This document shows, piece by piece, positions 13,042 to 13,735 of a stretch of 13,735 nucleotides of DNA. A program made the position numbers and the translations under genes. Each line of letters starts with the position of its first letter. Position 1 is the first letter of the stretch. Under the pieces are notes generated by a model. It had not been told where the DNA came from and made no database searches. It saw only the letters and a program-made list of their open reading frames with translations. Origin of the DNA: Deltaproteobacteria bacterium (GTDB lineage Bacteria; Myxococcota_A; UBA9042; DTJE01); NCBI GenBank assembly GCA_016784945.1, contig JADHTP010000057.1, positions 1-13,735 on the forward strand. Reading direction: 5' to 3'.

Positions 13042-13718
13042 GTGAAGAGAGACTGAGGAAGTACGAGACCATTGTGGTCACGCGCAATGACGCGGGCTAC
13101 GGGGCCCAGAACAAGTTCCACGAAAAAATGTCGGAACTGATGGAGGAAACGGGCGTACGCCCGATCCGATTCGAATTCTGGGGCAAGCGCCGCCTGGCCT
13201 ACCAGATCGACAAGGCGTCCAAGGGGCTGTATCACTACCACCTGTACCTGGGTGAAGGTGAGTTCCTCACGGCCATGAACCGGATGCTGAAGTTGTCCAG
13301 CATCGTTCTGCGCTACATGACGGTGAAACTGGACGACGACATCGATCCGGATTCCTACGACTTCGAAACGGAGCAGCATTTCGACGTGCTGCCCAGTGAA
13401 TCGGACGAAAGGAAGGACCGCGATCGGCCCACCACGGGTTGGGACGCGGAATACAACGCCGGCGAGGGCAAGCCCAAGGCGCCCGAGGCCGCCAAGGCCG
13501 AAAAGCCCACCGAGGAAAAGCCCGCTGCCGAGGCCAAGCCCGCTGCCGAGGCCAAGCCGGAACCTGAAGAAAAGCCGGCCGCCGACGCAAAGGAAAAGCC
13601 CGCTGCCGAGGCCAAGCCCGCTGCCGAGGCCAAGCCGGAACCTGAAGAAAAGCCGGCCGCCGACGCAAAGGAAGAGCCCAAGAACAAAGACGGCGCCAAC
13701 GCCGAAGGGGAGGAATAA
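13038..13718 (+). CDS. rpsF: Ribosomal protein bS6 with a long repetitive tail
   Basis: A 226-aa small-subunit protein that pairs with bS18 on 16S rRNA. The ~100-residue core is standard: LRKYETIVV at the start, GVRPIRFEFWGKRRLAYQIDK in the middle and IVLRYMTVKLDDD at the end. Beyond it lie a charged linker and a Lys/Glu/Pro/Ala tail (about residues 130-226), making the protein roughly twice the usual size. The tail holds a perfect 78-base tandem duplication (13513-13668). It ends in two glutamates, the end that RimK extends in E. coli. Start ATG 13038 overlaps the pth stop in ATGA and follows GAGGAGG closely. The core call is safe; the role of the tail is unknown. Confidence 0.95.
   Translation: MSEERLRKYETIVVTRNDAGYGAQNKFHEKMSELMEETGVRPIRFEFWGKRRLAYQIDKASKGLYHYHLYLGEGEFLTAMNRMLKLSSIVLRYMTVKLDDDIDPDSYDFETEQHFDVLPSESDERKDRDRPTTGWDAEYNAGEGKPKAPEAAKAEKPTEEKPAAEAKPAAEAKPEPEEKPAADAKEKPAAEAKPAAEAKPEPEEKPAADAKEEPKNKDGANAEGEE
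13513..13668 (+). repeat. Perfect 78-bp in-frame tandem duplication in rpsF
   Basis: Bases 13513-13590 and 13591-13668 are identical over all 78 positions. Each codes for 26 residues of the Lys/Glu/Pro/Ala tail. Each copy itself contains a shorter AEAKPA-type direct repeat. A third copy starts after 13669 and diverges within a few bases. Confidence 0.95.
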
Positions 13719-13721
13719 ACC

Positions 13722-13735
13722 ATGCGCGCACGATC
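13722..13735 (+). CDS. Start of a downstream gene, probably ribosomal protein bS18
   Basis: Only four full codons (Met-Arg-Ala-Arg) are visible before the window ends. ATG 13722 follows GGGGAGG (13707-13713) by eight bases and lies three bases after the rpsF stop. The usual gene after rpsF is rpsR, whose product begins with a basic stretch, so bS18 is likely; identity rests on position only. Confidence 0.4.

Overview
The window is GC-rich DNA from a diderm (Gram-negative) bacterium. It carries a LolA-type lipoprotein chaperone, a TolC-family outer-membrane protein and a secreted lipoprotein. The giant lipoprotein, built of thrombospondin type 3 (TSP3) and MopE-like repeats, is an architecture most familiar from Myxococcota and related former Deltaproteobacteria, so I lean that way. 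No rRNA or other taxonomic marker is present, and the assignment is an inference. I see no phage, plasmid, transposase, CRISPR array or tRNA.

Layout. (1) 1-429 is gene-free: one copy of a ~150-bp dispersed repeat, two heptanucleotide repeat tracts, a candidate promoter and a strongly folded leader. (2) 430-1620 holds a thioredoxin, a 328-bp gene-free stretch with heptads and a foldable element, then a 34-residue very basic protein overlapping a HIT-family hydrolase by ATGA. (3) 1682-6730 holds a second copy of the ~150-bp repeat, a near-consensus promoter and a 1610-aa acidic lipoprotein. That protein has eight TSP3-like motifs, eleven complete 70-residue MopE-like units and a Cys-rich end. 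(4) 6832-8732 holds a TolC-like gene convergent with a small heat-shock protein on the minus strand. (5) 8924-11540 is an overlapping operon of lolA, rimO (TTG start) and a phosphoglycolate phosphatase-type HAD gene. (6) 11699-13735 is a translation operon of bL25 (ctc), pth and bS6 (rpsF), with the first codons of another gene, probably rpsR, at the edge.

How the genes work together. Regions 4-5 centre on envelope traffic: LolA carries lipoproteins, of which the giant protein could be a client. Regions 5-6 centre on ribosome function: RimO modifies uS12, bL25 and bS6 are ribosomal proteins, and Pth recycles peptidyl-tRNA. Trx, HIT and Hsp20 are housekeeping or stress proteins.

Most unusual points: heptad tracts of three sequence families between genes; directly repeated ~150-bp elements flanking the trx-HIT segment; a paired cysteine swap in the lipoprotein repeats at units 4/5 and again at 9/10; a tiny basic protein coupled to HIT; a perfect 78-bp tandem duplication in the bS6 tail; and two genes whose best promoters predict leaderless transcripts. 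I found no clear multi-gene system of unknown kind.
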